In this document: piece after piece, positions 30,357 through 41,167 of the stretch
Layout of the letters: the number at the start of each line of letters is the position of its first letter
Numbering within the stretch: the first letter of the stretch is position 1
Assembly: GCF_963678635.1 (NCBI RefSeq)
Contig: NC_087068.1
Span: 35,227,436-35,291,435 of the forward strand
DNA: 64,000 bases
Direction of reading: 5' to 3'
Origin: Symsagittifera roscoffensis
Taxonomy: Eukaryota > Xenacoelomorpha > Acoela > Convolutidae
Made by a program: the position numbers and the translations under genes
Notes under the pieces: generated by a model
Seen by the model: the letters and a program-made list of their open reading frames with translations, nothing else
Databases searched by the model: none
Told to the model about the DNA's origin: nothing

Positions 30357-32290
30357 CTATGAGGAGTCTTTGTTCATTGTCTTTAGAAGTGCCCGAGAGC
30401 TGCTCTCCGGCAAATTCCGGTTCATTTCCACAAAAGCCGACGGAGGCTTCAGTTTCGAAGTACCTTCGTTTGCTGGTTCAGTCGCTTCCAACGTAGCCGC
30501 GTTGTTTTCAAAGTCACTGAGAAAATACTCCTCCTGTTGATGCCTTGTCGTCTTTCTTCTCAACTTGATCGGGATCCTCTTGCATGGGTTTTGCCGATCG
30601 ACGGCTTCCTCCCTGCCCATCATCTCCTTCTGATGTATCTTTCGAATTTGAGGGTCCTTGCTTTTCAGTCTTGGCCCCTTCCGGAAATTTCTGTATGATT
30701 AGCCTGCCGGCTCATTTATCTTCCTCTTCTCCAGAGCTTCCGGAACACCTCAATGTGCCCTCTGTCCACTTCTCCCATGCGATCACGGAAGTGATCATCA
30801 AAGTTGACGACCGTCAACTTTGGCTCCGATATCTGGGCAAACCACAGATCTTCGCTCATGAGTTCTCGCAATACGTGCTGCTCACACCAATTCAGCGCAC
30901 TTCCGTCCACTGCTGATATGACGTTCAGGTGCAGCACCGACCTCCTGTATGCTTCCACCTTAACATCAGGGAACGCAAACGTGACTGCTGGTCCGTATAT
31001 GACTGTCACGAACTCCGTGGCTCCTCTGATCAACGCTAAGGGATCGGTTCTCATAGCTAAGCTCAGATCAGTTAACAGGGGCATGCCCCCAACATGTCGT
31101 CGCACGTCTTCCTCCCTCTGGATTGTTTCATCCTCTGCTGTTCCAAAGCGATTCTGCTGCAGGAGGTACTGGATAAAGGTATGTCTCAAATCTCTTATCT
31201 TATTCCAGAATCCGTAGCTCGCTTCACGTCGAATTTCCTCACATTCTCTCTCATCTGCTCTGGGTCGCGCGCGTCAAATTCATCGGCCCTGCCAAGTTTC
31301 CATGCGTTATTGCAATCAACGTTAGAAGTTCATCTAATCGCAGGTTTTGAATTTCTTCGGTGAGCATTACAACCGGTCCTTTCACAAAGTTTTCCACTCA
31401 AAACGTCACGAACAAGGCTAGTAGTTTAACGATCGATACTTCCACTACTGCTTGGAGGAATTCCTTTATTAAATATCGGGAAAGTGTTGGGTAAATTTTC
31501 GCCAAGAAGGACGCAGTGCATCAGGCTCCCAGCCCTTCCAGCATGCTATCAGTCCGTTCAAAGCTTTCTTTTCCCTTCACCTTCTGAGTCCAGACAGTTT
31601 CCAGGGTAACTTGGCACACTCAGTTTACAAACTCGGCTGCCTTCTCCTCGGCATTTTCGGCCAGGTTCACCTCCTTCACAAGATAGGCATGCATCTTCCT
31701 GATCATCACTGGGCCTTGCTCAAAAGCATCCGCACCCAATGCCGCTACTCGAGGATTTAGGTGTAGCCACTGGTTAGCTTCTGGCTTGGTTCTCAAAACC
31801 ATCGCTTCCAAGTGAGCTCTGGTATTCTTGGAGTTCTTTCCTCTCTCTCCTTCCTCCTTTATGTCCATTCCTCAGAACCATAAGTCATCCGACATCGCCA
31901 CAATTACTCGATGGTCGTCATCTATTCCTGGCTTCAATTTAAGTTGTCTACTGAAGTTGGACCGTTCGAACCCCAGTACTTCGTCAAACACTAGCATGTG
32001 TAGTGAATGGTCCTTGAATCCTCTCATTGCGTTCGAGATATCCGACCATACCGCCGGCGTTCGGTCCTGAGTGATCTCAGATTCTCCCTCTCTATCTAGC
32101 GATTTGGAGCCGATATGATTACATCATGTTTCCCTTTCGAGAGCAAAGCCACAATCGCATACACAATTTTTAATCCATCCGGGAGACGTGCATACCCCGG
32201 TGACAGCGCTAACACGGCTCTCGGTGTCATCTTGATCAAGAAGCCCTCTTTCAGGGTATCCACTACTTCACCCAATGACTCGAGGATATC
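30357..32290 (-). pseudogene. Large extra-module protein, broken
   Basis: Counterpart of the 575-codon ORF of copy A. Recognisable pieces: 32,040-31,620 (N-terminal part), 31,070-30,716 (middle) and 30,623-30,357 (C-terminal linker with FLSDFENNAATLE). A 379-bp insertion at 31,070-31,448 and a deletion of about 540 bp near 30,735 relative to A interrupt it, together with several frameshifts. No recognised domain. Confidence 0.55.
31070..31448. other. 379-bp insertion in copy B
   Basis: Present in B between bases that are adjacent in copy A (AGATC|TGCTTGG at about 2,985). Starts AGTTAACAGG and ends TTCCACTAC. On the minus strand it has an open stretch (QNRFGTAEDETIQREEDVRR) fused to the host ORF. 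No terminal inverted repeats or target duplication seen; origin unknown. Confidence 0.55.
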
Positions 32291-32292
32291 TT

Positions 32293-32868
32293 TTATCGCT
32301 GGCCATACAGCGCTGCGCTTTCTGCCGTCGTAGGCTCTCTGAGTCTGCTCAGGAAACCTCTTCTGTGTAAATGGTCATTGATGCCAGCAAACACAATTGT
32401 GATTGGGTTCATCTCTGTCTGTCTTTGTACCCCGATCGCCATTGACACGGATTGCATTAAGTCCAGATCGACCGCTGCCAACATTATCACATCAGGCCAA
32501 AACAGAGGATTGGAGATATAGACGAAGTCTGAATTCGCGACTATCATGATCTTGGCCTTCCTCATTTCTGCCTTGTCGTATGCGGCAAAGATGTTCCCAT
32601 CTTTCTTTATCGCCTTCAACCCACCGTATCACTAAACATCACCTTCCTGATTCACTTGTTTCGGATACGCTCTTTTGGAAGTGTGTGGGAAGTCTGAATT
32701 CGCTTTTATCATAATCTTGGCCTTCCTCATTTCTGCATTGTCGTACGCGGCAAAGATGATATCATCTTTCTTTATCGCTTTCAACCCGCCGTATCTTTTC
32801 ACTTGTTTCGGGTATGCTCTTTCTTTCACAAGACCTGGGGGTGCTTTCACCTGCCTGAACATCTTCAC
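32293..32868 (-). pseudogene. GIND-motif protein with local duplication of its N-terminus
   Basis: The segment 32,619-32,293 matches 4,147-3,785 of copy A, including FAGINDHLHR. The segment 32,868-32,632 repeats the first part (AIKKD, FAAYD, AEMRKAKIMI, ANSDF), giving two diverged N-terminal copies in a row, about 190-200 bp apart. Copy A has only one. The upstream end carries the MKMFRQVKAPPG linker. Confidence 0.5.
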
Positions 32869-32945
32869 ATGTTGTCCAATCGGCGCCCTCGTTATCAGGA
32901 ATCTTCCAGGTCTCTCTTTTCAATTTCCTTCATCGTGATTCAGTT

Positions 32946-33695
32946 TCACGTCTTGTAACGGTCTGATAAGAGTCCCTCTAGATCAGCAAACCTCAAGGCC
33001 GTCGTGGAGCTGAAGTTTATGCCAGCAGCTATCAACCAATGCTCGCCTGTTATCGAGTACAGTCCGCCTCCGAAAGCCATCACCGTGGTGATCCAGGAGG
33101 TTCTCAAGTTTGAGAGCACTCTGACCAAGCTGTCTCCCAGTATCAGATGTGATGTCCCCAGTGGTGGTTGCTGCAGGTTTACTGCCGGGTTCAGGGTCGC
33201 TCGATTGAAGCAAGCTCTTGGATCCGCCTCCGGAACTCCTGTGAAGTTATACTTCAACTGATTATTCCTTTGTACATCTATTACCCGGGATACTTTCTTC
33301 GCCGGCATCTTTCGTATCTTTCTGTCTGGGACTTTTGAGCTCCCCATTGGTAGCATTGTATCGCTAACTCCCCTTTTGGTCAATACGTCTTGGGAGAGCT
33401 GTACTCTGCCCGTATCGTCGATCGTTCCATAGGGTGCAGTCACCCCGGAACCTGGCGCATTTCTGATGGCAACCAGTCGTCCAGCTGTCTCTATCAGCTT
33501 CCTCACCGTTTGCTCCACGACTGGGTCACCTAAGGTATCACTCGGGTCCGGGATTTTCACTCGACCAGTTGCAGTTGGGAGTCGCGTTTCTTTCGTTTGA
33601 CTCATTTCTCGAGGCGTCAAGAGCTCCATCGGGAACTGCCCACGAGGAATACTCCTAGTAGGTATCATTTTTTCCACGGCTGTTGTCAATGCCAA
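32946..33695 (-). pseudogene. SGNH hydrolase, N-terminal half fused to C-terminal domain by deletion
   Basis: A 249-codon open frame. It has the TLGDPVVEQTVRKL linker, then the SGNH serine block GTSHLILGDSLVRV with the canonical GDSL sequence, then FGG and immediately GLYSITG of the C-terminal domain. Compared with copy A about 875 bp are missing at about 33,066, removing the GTNN and DGIH blocks. So B has the best serine block but no Asp-His. The 250-codon frame reads through the place where A has a stop. Confidence 0.65.
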
Positions 33696-33778
33696 CCGCT
33701 CCGATGCTCCTTGTAGTCCCGCCTCAAGCGTTCAATTTCTTCACCATGCTTTTTGTTGCAGTCTTCAAACAATCTCTT

Positions 33779-34354
33779 CTACGTTTCTCTGTCTTCCTCC
33801 GTAGTGAGTATAGTCTTAGTCATTTCATCCAGCTCCTTTCTGGTCCTTTCCAGCTCCTCTTTCATCCCATCTAGATCTTGCATGATTTGGTTCGTTTGAA
33901 CCCAGTGTTCTACTCTCGCCCTCTTTGGTGGCATAGCTATTCTCAGTGGTGAACTAGACAATGCAGCCTCGCCGTTCATCTCTTGATGCATTCTCCTCAG
34001 CCCAGGCGTGGGTTTGGAGGGCAAAGGCATCTCAGCTGGTTGGTAAGTCCTAGAACTTCCCAATCCAGACTCGTTCGCCAAGTCACTCCCTGAGAGAGCC
34101 CCGTTTCTCCACCTCATCATTCTCATGTTCGGAGGGTCTAGTACTCCCCTCTCTGCCATCAATAGGACTTCCTTGGGGTGGTACCCACGGTTGTCGTGCC
34201 CCAAGATGTTTATCAGGGCGGTCAGCAACATGACTACCTCTGGGTCCTCCAGAGCGAAGTCTCGATCCATTAGCCGATGATAGATCGCATCTACCATCGG
34301 TCCTACATATGCCTCTGCCAGGTCCATCAATTCATCCAAGTTGAAGTTATCCAT
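33779..34354 (-). CDS. MDNF protein fused to coiled coil, N-terminal part of SGNH gene
   Basis: 191 codons from ATG 34,354 (MDNFNLDELMDLAEAYVG). The frame runs from the helical N-terminus through the Pro/Ser-rich part and RARVEHWVQTNQ directly into the coiled coil (DGMKEELERTRKELDEM), proving that the two ORFs seen in copy A are one gene. A frameshift at about 33,780 (two bases fewer than A) separates it from the downstream 249-codon frame. Confidence 0.6.
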   Translation of the reverse strand: MDNFNLDELMDLAEAYVGPMVDAIYHRLMDRDFALEDPEVVMLLTALINILGHDNRGYHPKEVLLMAERGVLDPPNMRMMRWRNGALSGSDLANESGLGSSRTYQPAEMPLPSKPTPGLRRMHQEMNGEAALSSSPLRIAMPPKRARVEHWVQTNQIMQDLDGMKEELERTRKELDEMTKTILTTEEDRET

Positions 34355-34793
34355 TCTCTTTTCGGGTTCGATTCGATTTGATTTGATGATTTGACTCAGG
34401 TGAGTAATTAAACGATCAATCAGGATCTAGAAACGAGGTCAAGAATATCACACTTGTCCGTTTCACCTTGACTTCTCGTTAAAATTTATTTGAAACAGTC
34501 AGATAAAAAGATTTTCATCCTAAAATTTTTAAAAATCAATCGGTCTCTAAAAGTTTGGAATTCGACCTAAGATTGGACAGTCCAAACTTTGGATCTATTC
34601 CTACGATCGTCATTCAGTTGTTCGTGGTCACTAACTCCTTCTTACCCAGGATCCTAATAACATAACACATAACATAACATAACACACATACCAAACACTA
34701 CACATGCTTTAGTCTGACACCCTCCTGCATGTCTTCTTAACTCAGCCTATACTTAAGTAATATTTTTGATGTAAGTATACTTGTATATTAGTA
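34355..34793 (-). other. AT-rich spacer between pol and extra module
   Basis: Counterpart of 6,648-7,039, diverged but clearly alignable. No gene. Retention in both elements suggests a role in expression of the extra module. Confidence 0.5.
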
Positions 34794-35912
34794 TCAGAGA
34801 AGATTACGTGTATGAGCGCGTACAACTCCCGAGGAAAGTCGTCCTCTGTTCGGACCGTACACTGGAAGCGAGAGCTCCTTCACTTCCCTTTCCTCAAGCA
34901 AGTCTCTCAACCTCGTCATGGACAAGACGAGGTCCACGTGCCGCTTCTCCGTCGCCCGTGTCACTAAGAAGCATAGGTATTTTCCCGGTATCTGTGACGC
35001 CGCCGGAGGCAAGGCTGCTACGCCCCCCTATTCCTGGTTTTTGCTTCCAAAGGAATTCTATGTTTTTATATTCTCTCTTAAAATCCGCTGCTAACGCTGT
35101 CCTAAAACTCATGTCTGCTGTGATTGCTATCGCATATGTTGTATTTGTGAGTTTGAAATCGCTGTCTGTTAGTATTATGCTACTTGAATATTTATTTGGT
35201 AAGTTAAAATATGACTCAACTACCCTCCCTATGTCCGGTTTCTTAGGGTCCTTGCCTGTTTCCTCCTCTAAATCTCCTGTCTCTTTTGCTATTCTTAATT
35301 TTTTATTAATAAATTTTCATTGTGGGTCCTACCCCCGCTCCCGGACAAAAAAACCCATCGACGTCCCCGTCGGTTGCATACCAGATATCAAGTCGAGCTT
35401 GGAAGCCGGAATGAGTAGTCGTCCTCCCTGGGCAGCCCAGCAAGGATCCTCTCGTTCGGTTTTCATGTATTTCATGCTTCCACGATCTACATCTTGAATC
35501 GTGACACTGGTCTCCTTTGGGACCGACGTCATTTCGTTCAACCATTCTTAGACACGTAAATTTGTCAAGTTTTGTTCATATGATTGCTGTTGCTCGTCGT
35601 CGAATTCTACCTCGGGCTTGGACCGGTCATCGACGCACACCTCGTCGTGATCATCGATTATGTCAATGTCTTGTGACACAGTTATTTCTTCTAGACCCAC
35701 TACTTCTTCCCCTATCTTCTTTAGGTCTATCCTGTCCACTACTTAAATCGTCGCCGTAAGGGTTATATCTTTATCTGGGTCTGGTCCTGTCATTCTGTCG
35801 AGCCTGTATCGTGAACAGAAGATCCGGTTCCAAGTTTTTGGGAACCTCCCTTTGTTCAGGGTCTTGCCAGTCCTCTTCTGCGTAGGGTAAAATTTCATCG
35901 TCTGCTTCAATC
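34794..35912 (-). pseudogene. pol: Pol C-terminal tail
   Basis: Better preserved than in copy A: an open stretch from about 35,290 to 35,040 contains DIGRVVESYFNLPNKYSS, ILTDSDFKL and ALAADFKREYKNIEFLW. After a frameshift the KYLCFLVTRATEKRHVD segment and a Leu/Arg-rich end follow. No known domain recognised; it lies between the GPY/F-like tail and the spacer. Confidence 0.45.
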
Positions 35913-35914
35913 AC

Positions 35915-37595
35915 CTAAATTGGATCCAGTTCCAGTGGTGTACTTGTTCCTTCCTCTATGACTTCATTTCCATCTTTCTTTTCCCTGGTGCCCTTCTCGT
36001 TGAGCTCACAAGTAGGGTCCATCATTAGATAATCCTCCTCTTCCATGTCTGCAGGTATACACCAGTGTTCTGTCGATGGATTGTGTGGCCTAATGTTTTC
36101 GTAATGAGCGGCTCGGCCAGTACTCAGTCTATAAAAGCGTTCCTCCTGGTGCACCTCCGTAATCATGAACAGTCCCCTATGTTTTTTAGGAGCTTTTTCG
36201 TTCCTTTCGGTGGTATGTCGTTCTGAAATACCCATACGTAGTCCCCTACCGAATAAGCTTTTGCATCAGCTGCTTTCCTGTCAAATCTTTTCCTCTGCCT
36301 TGCCTGTGACTGCTGAGTATTTCGTCTACATGAGTCGTTTAACTCCTCTTGACGTCTTATTACATCCCTTACATAGACCTGTGGTGACGTCTTCTTACCC
36401 TCATACTCTGGGTAGAAGAAAATCAAGGTTAAATACTTCTAGTGCCCGGTTAGCATCATATGTGGACTAACTCCGGTGGTGGAATGTTGTGTGCTGTTGT
36501 AAGCTCCCATCACCTGTGGAAGATATCTGTCCCATTTGGTCATGTATCTGGAACAATATACCCTCAGCATCGACACTAACGTTCTATTTTGCCTTTCCAA
36601 TAAGCCATTCGTCTGAGGATGGTATGTCGTGGAGTGAGAGTGAGCCAGCGTGGCATTAGCTCTTTTGTAAGTTCTCCCACGAAAGATGTTCCGTTATCCG
36701 ATTGAAACGTCATTGGACAACCATGTATCGCTATCCACGTATTGATCAGGTGGTCGCACGTCTCTTCCGCTGAGGCAGTTATGCAGGGCACGGCCTCTGC
36801 ATACTTCGTGAAGTGATCTATCATGACCAAGACTTGATTATAACCACTGTCTGTCATGCATATCTTTTGGTGATCTATCTGCACCACCTCGTTGAATTCA
36901 GACGACTCAATCGATTGTAAAGGAAATCACAATTTCCTTGGATCCTTGACCTGTTGGCATGACAGGTATGCTGTTACCCACTCATCGCATGCCTTTTTCA
37001 TTCCAGGCCACTCAAAGCGCTTCGGGATCCTCTGATATACTTTGTCGATCCCCTGATGGCCCATCTGATCATACGACCTGAATAAGAGTTCTGTCTGATG
37101 GAGTTGCGGCAACACTATCGCGTTATACTTGTAAAGGACTTTGTCTTCATCTCTTCTCTTGCAAGCCACAATCCCGTCCTTGTTCAAGTATAACCTTCCC
37201 TCTTTCTGCGTAAAATACTGTCGCAGAATGCGGTAACTGTCTTCCTCGAGGTCTGCTTTGTCCGGAAAACCATTTTTGATCCACCTTTTGAGGTTGCTTG
37301 TCATGCGGTCTTTTCTCTGCGCTCTTAGTAGATCCGAGAGTATGTATCTCGCCTTCAAGTACGTCTTCATGACCCTCATCTTACTATTCAGCTCATCGGA
37401 CTGATGCGTCTCTTCTTCCATCTTAACGCACCAAATCTTTGCCAATGGCTGTGTTTCCTGTTCGAATGGCTGAAGAGCTATTGTTTCCAGATCATCCGCT
37501 GCGTTATCAAAGACTCTTTCACTTGGTATGAGGTAGCGATCACTGTCAGCGTCCTGGTATACCTCTCTATCCAGATCCCTTGCTCGAGTTTCCAC
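35915..37595 (-). pseudogene. pol: Ty3/gypsy integrase
   Basis: A 222-codon frame (37,595-36,927) carries the N-terminal zinc domain with RSYDQMGHQG (first His changed to Tyr) and YLSCQQVK. The core frame (36,887-36,576) has VQID, MIDHFTKYAEAVP and QSDNGTSFVGEL, and HPQTNG is partly shifted near 36,620. The tail has VGDYVWVFQN at 36,426-36,163 and FMITEVHQEERFYRL with HYENIRPHNPS at 36,235-35,915 in the -1 frame. Between these tail frames lies the heptamer A AAA AAC in the correct register. Same frame change as in copy A. Confidence 0.8.
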
Positions 37596-38240
37596 TAGTA
37601 GTGTTGGATCGCTAGTTCTGACAGTTCCGATCCCGAGCTCGAGTTCCTGTCTGAGTAGGTATCAATTCCTGAGTTTCGGCAATTGTCATCTGTTGAAGAG
37701 TCTGTGACGGAGTCTGCGCCATCTTCTGTGCTTTCTTCGCATCCATCTGAACTCCCCGGACAAAACTTCATTCTCCAGGTCCTGCTTCTCATCAGGAAGT
37801 TTTTCATCTACATCAGACTCCCCGGACAAACTTCCTTTTCCCGGATGTTGATCTTGAACTCGCCGACTCTTCTCACCGTTCGTCTCCCCGGACAAACAAC
37901 CTTGCACCTGGTTTCTTTCAACCTTTTCACCTTCTTTGTCCTGGTCCACAAAGGTAACGGTTTTCTTCTTTTGCGTATCGTTCCCCTGTTCTTCTGTCTG
38001 TAAGAAGTACTGGTTAAAACCTCGTGTGTCATTGAGGATACTAGTTGTTGAACTTTTGTCCTGCAATCCCTCTCGTTTTCTTTGTGTTGTCGTCTGGACG
38101 GCATGATCTTCACCTTCTCACTGACTGTCAGTGATGCCACTGCTGCTGCCCGCTCGGGGTCATCTCTGGTCACTTCTCTTTCTAACAATCCACCCAGCAT
38201 CCGCATCACTTGCGGTGTGACCTGCACCGTTTTATTCAAT
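37595..38240 (-). pseudogene. pol: Low-complexity linker between RNase H and integrase with LSGE repeats
   Basis: Ser/Asp/Glu/Lys/Arg-rich sequence in B only; copy A lacks about 700 bp here. In one frame LSGE recurs three times about 22 residues apart (LSGETNGEKS, LSGESDVDEK, LSGEFRWMRR), corresponding on the plus strand to three ACTCCCCGGACAAA-type repeats near 37,753, 37,818 and 37,890. Probably a flexible or cleavable spacer in the polyprotein. Confidence 0.5.
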
Positions 38241-38929
38241 AAAGAGAGGCTGTTAATATTCATGCGAGAGAGTTCCTGCTGGACCAGATTCGAGCGCAGC
38301 AACAGATCCAAGGGCCCTGGGTCCTTCTTGGATAGGATTTTTATATCGGCTGCTTTCTCTACAGGCAACTCAGGATGTCCTGAAAATGGATGTTCAGACT
38401 TTTCCAACCATCTCGTTAAGGGAAGCGCTTCATAAGTTTCTCTGTCCAGAAACGAGAACCCTTCCTTTATTTCTGCCTGATTGGCTTGCTTCTGTTCCAA
38501 TTTTTCATAGAACTCGGTTTTCTTGCTGAGGTTGTCAGCATTCTGGTGTTTGTCACGCATCCTGTGCTCGATTATTATGTGTTAGACATCTAATCTCACT
38601 ATCCGTCTTCCTATATAACTCTGATCCATCGAGTATGTTTTCAACCAGGATAACGCCCTGTTGTCCACGCGTAACTTAAAGGGAGCGCTCCCCAAGTATG
38701 CGCGGTACTTTTCCAAAAATGTGACCACTGCAATTATTTCTGCTTTTGGTGCACCATATTTAATCTCAGTGTCACTTAACACCTTACTGCCAAATGCAAT
38801 GGGACGGAGAACGGTTCTCCCATTCCATTCCTGCTCCTGATGCAGTATTCCTGAGATGGCTACTTCTGATGCGTATGTGTCAAGAACATACATGCCCTTT
38901 TCAGTAGGCATTCCTAGCACTGGCGCCAT
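38241..38929 (-). pseudogene. pol: RNase H and connector
   Basis: 115-codon RNase H frame (38,929-38,582) with VLDTYASEVAISGILHQEQ, GAPKAEIIAVVTFLEKYRAY and LRVDNRALSWL, supplying the family's Asp, Glu and Asp positions. A stop near 38,582 (DV instead of DGYHMII) breaks it; the connector continues in the 38,560 frame with QNADNLSKKTEFYEKLEQ. More complete than the copies in element A. Confidence 0.75.
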
Positions 38930-38999
38930 GCACAGTTCCGGCTTATGTTCTCAAAGGCCGTTTGAGCTTCATCGCTCCTTCGAACTTTTTCCCTTTGTT

Positions 39000-39740
39000 G
39001 CGCATCAGCTTCTGCATCGGATACACCTTGTCTGCATATCCTTTTATGAATTCACGGTAATAGTTGGCAAACCCTAGGAAGCTCATGAGCTGTGTGTCCG
39101 TTCTGGGAGCCTTCCATGTCTACACAGCTTCTACTGCTTCCGGGTCCTGCCTCACACCATGCCTGTCCACCATTCTTCCTAGGTACTTGATTAAATCCCT
39201 AAGGAATTCACATTTCGATGGTTTGCATTTCAAGCCTGCTCTTTTCATGCATCCAAGGACCTCTTCGAGCCAATCAATGTGGTCTTCCAGGGTTGGTGTT
39301 GCTATGACTACGTCATTCACGTAACACATCACAAGATTCCCGTACTTCTTTGTCACTCTTGTCAAAGCCTGAGCCATCAGTCTTTGAAAAGTGGCCGTTG
39401 CGTTGCACAAGCCGAAGGGCATCCTCTTCCACTGGTACAACCCCAATTCACACACGAATCCGGTCTTTTCCCTATCCTTCTTCCGCAGAAGGACCTGCCA
39501 GAAGGCAGAATACAAGTCCAAGGTGTTGAAGAACTTGGCATCACCAGTTTAGAGAGGCTCTCGTCTTTTCGCGGTATCGGGTACCCATCTTTTATCGTTA
39601 CTGCGTTCAAGTAGCGAAAGTCGCAACAAAAAAATAAGCTGCCCCATTTCTTTTTTGCCTTTACTACTCCACAAGCTCATGGCAGTTTCGAGGCTTCTAT
39701 CATGTCGTATTCGATCAACATTTCTATTTCCGCTCGGCAC
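39000..39740 (-). pseudogene. pol: Reverse transcriptase palm and thumb with YVND active site
   Basis: RT frame 39,521-39,120 with LDLYSAFWQV (first Asp), GLCNATATFQRLMAQAL and the catalytic box at 39,312-39,323, which reads YVND in place of YVDD. In RTs the second and third positions of this box bind catalytic metal, so the Asp to Asn change should abolish activity. A stop at 39,120 (TTG to TAG against copy A) separates the thumb segment (SFLGFANYYREFIKGYAD). A frame break at about 39,545 separates the fingers. Confidence 0.8.
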
Positions 39741-40732
39741 GCTTCCAATTTATGTGGCGTCATTTGTCTTGCGACTTCCCTATGGGGAACGGTGCCTTCC
39801 TCAAGTTCGATTTCGTGTTCGACGAAGTTACAGCAACCGATATCCGCCTTAAGTTTTGAAAATACATCCGCGTTCCGATTTAAAACCTCCCGAAATGATT
39901 CAAAGTCTCCCTCGCCTATTTTTCCTTTTAAGTGTTCTATCTCTGGCAAAACCGGTTTGTCAGACTCTAGTTCATATGACGAGGGGTGTTCCGGAAAATT
40001 CGAGCAGCTCGATAAGCCGTCGTCAGTTTCGGATTTCTTTGAAAACAATTTATGAATAGATTTTAATAATTCATTAATCCTTTTTAAAAATTTATCTTTA
40101 TTGGCATGATAAGGACAGTCTTTCACACTATGTTTCTTCAAGTTTTGTGTTTCCTCATAGTCGGTCCTCATCGTCAAAGCGTAACCAAGTTTCTTTCCAC
40201 GCTGGATTGAAACCGTGGTGTCCAGTGTGTTCAATAACACACTGACACACAATCCGTTTCGAGTTACCGAGAAGCTCCGGCCTAAAATCACTGAACTTTG
40301 ACTATTTGGATTCGGTACCAAACAAAACTGTTTACTATCACTTAACGACTTTAAATTTCTCATTCTAAAAATTGGTACTTCTGCTTGTCCCGGCTGTAGA
40401 TTTAATTTGCTGTCTAAAAAAATTGGTACCTTGTTTTCGTCTGTTATTATTCTATTAATTGGTTTCTTAACATACTTCCGATCCGGGTTCCTAATCCTTA
40501 TTAGTCCGTTGTTCAAGTCAATCATCACGTCAAAATTCCTGACAAAATCTCTGCCCAAGATGAATTGGTCGGGGTCGTCCAAATTCTTTACCACCAGGAA
40601 GCTCATCCAAAGATCCCGTCCTCCCATATGGAGGACCGTTATTGGTGTTCTTCCGGCTACGTAAATCGCTCCTCGATTGGCTGCAGCCAGTCGAAGATTC
40701 GTCGGAATTAGATCTTCCCTCGTGAAGCCCAT
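39677..40732 (-). CDS. pol: Second half of protease, linker and RT N-terminus
   Basis: 351 open codons. It begins GFTREDLIPTN, continues with the retropepsin flap/strand region and FILGRDFV (the usual GRD-like motif near the protease end), then FDVMIDLNNG, a linker with LQPGQAEVPIF, and finally the start of RT (VEHEIELEEGTVPHREVARQ, ACRAEIEMLIEYDMIE). Continuous with the upstream protease active site except for a frame break at about 40,735. Confidence 0.75.
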   Translation of the reverse strand: MGFTREDLIPTNLRLAAANRGAIYVAGRTPITVLHMGGRDLWMSFLVVKNLDDPDQFILGRDFVRNFDVMIDLNNGLIRIRNPDRKYVKKPINRIITDENKVPIFLDSKLNLQPGQAEVPIFRMRNLKSLSDSKQFCLVPNPNSQSSVILGRSFSVTRNGLCVSVLLNTLDTTVSIQRGKKLGYALTMRTDYEETQNLKKHSVKDCPYHANKDKFLKRINELLKSIHKLFSKKSETDDGLSSCSNFPEHPSSYELESDKPVLPEIEHLKGKIGEGDFESFREVLNRNADVFSKLKADIGCCNFVEHEIELEEGTVPHREVARQMTPHKLEACRAEIEMLIEYDMIEASKLP

Positions 40733-40735
40733 TTT

Positions 40736-41152
40736 TTACCAAGTCCTTATCGACATCACACTCACTACCGCTCCTGTATCCAGAAGCCCTGTGACTCCGA
40801 TTTTATTTCCGTTGGTGTCGAGCAGATGTGCAATCACATCTGCTTCGTATCCAATGTGTACTGCGTATTGATCCATCATGGCGTCATGGCCTATCCTGCG
40901 GACTTTGAGTTCCTCTTCACCCAAATAGATCTGCCCTATCTGGTTACTGTCTGTTGTTACGTATGTCCTAGTGTAGATACTGATTCCATCTACGTTCAGC
41001 ATCACTTGATACGGTCCATAGACTTCCACGTAGCGCCCATGAAGCTTCTTTATGCGAGGGCCACCAGTTGATAGTAGTGCTCGCACAGCTCTTGACTGAG
41101 TGCGTGGTTCCACCTGCCTCAGATAATCTGCAAATGTGTCCAAATGTATCAA
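40736..41152 (-). CDS. pol: Pre-protease segment and aspartic protease active site
   Basis: 138 codons ending in the retropepsin active site GLLDTGAVVSVMSI (residues about 121-134), the D-T/S-G motif of retroviral-type aspartic proteases that process Gag-Pol. The rest is the KLHGRYVEVYGPYQVMLNVD region. Stop at 40,736, after which the next frame continues the protease. Confidence 0.75.
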   Translation of the reverse strand: MIHLDTFADYLRQVEPRTQSRAVRALLSTGGPRIKKLHGRYVEVYGPYQVMLNVDGISIYTRTYVTTDSNQIGQIYLGEEELKVRRIGHDAMMDQYAVHIGYEADVIAHLLDTNGNKIGVTGLLDTGAVVSVMSIRTW

Positions 41153-41167
41153 AGTGAACTCTGATGG

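Noticed and set aside
34781-35497. 238-codon plus-strand ORF opposite the pol tail of element B, and similar plus-strand ORFs across 474-20,700 and 27,167-43,675
   Set aside because: They lie antisense to recognisable gag-pol and extra-module frames, are Ser/Leu/Pro-rich as reverse-complement shadows usually are, and have no motifs.
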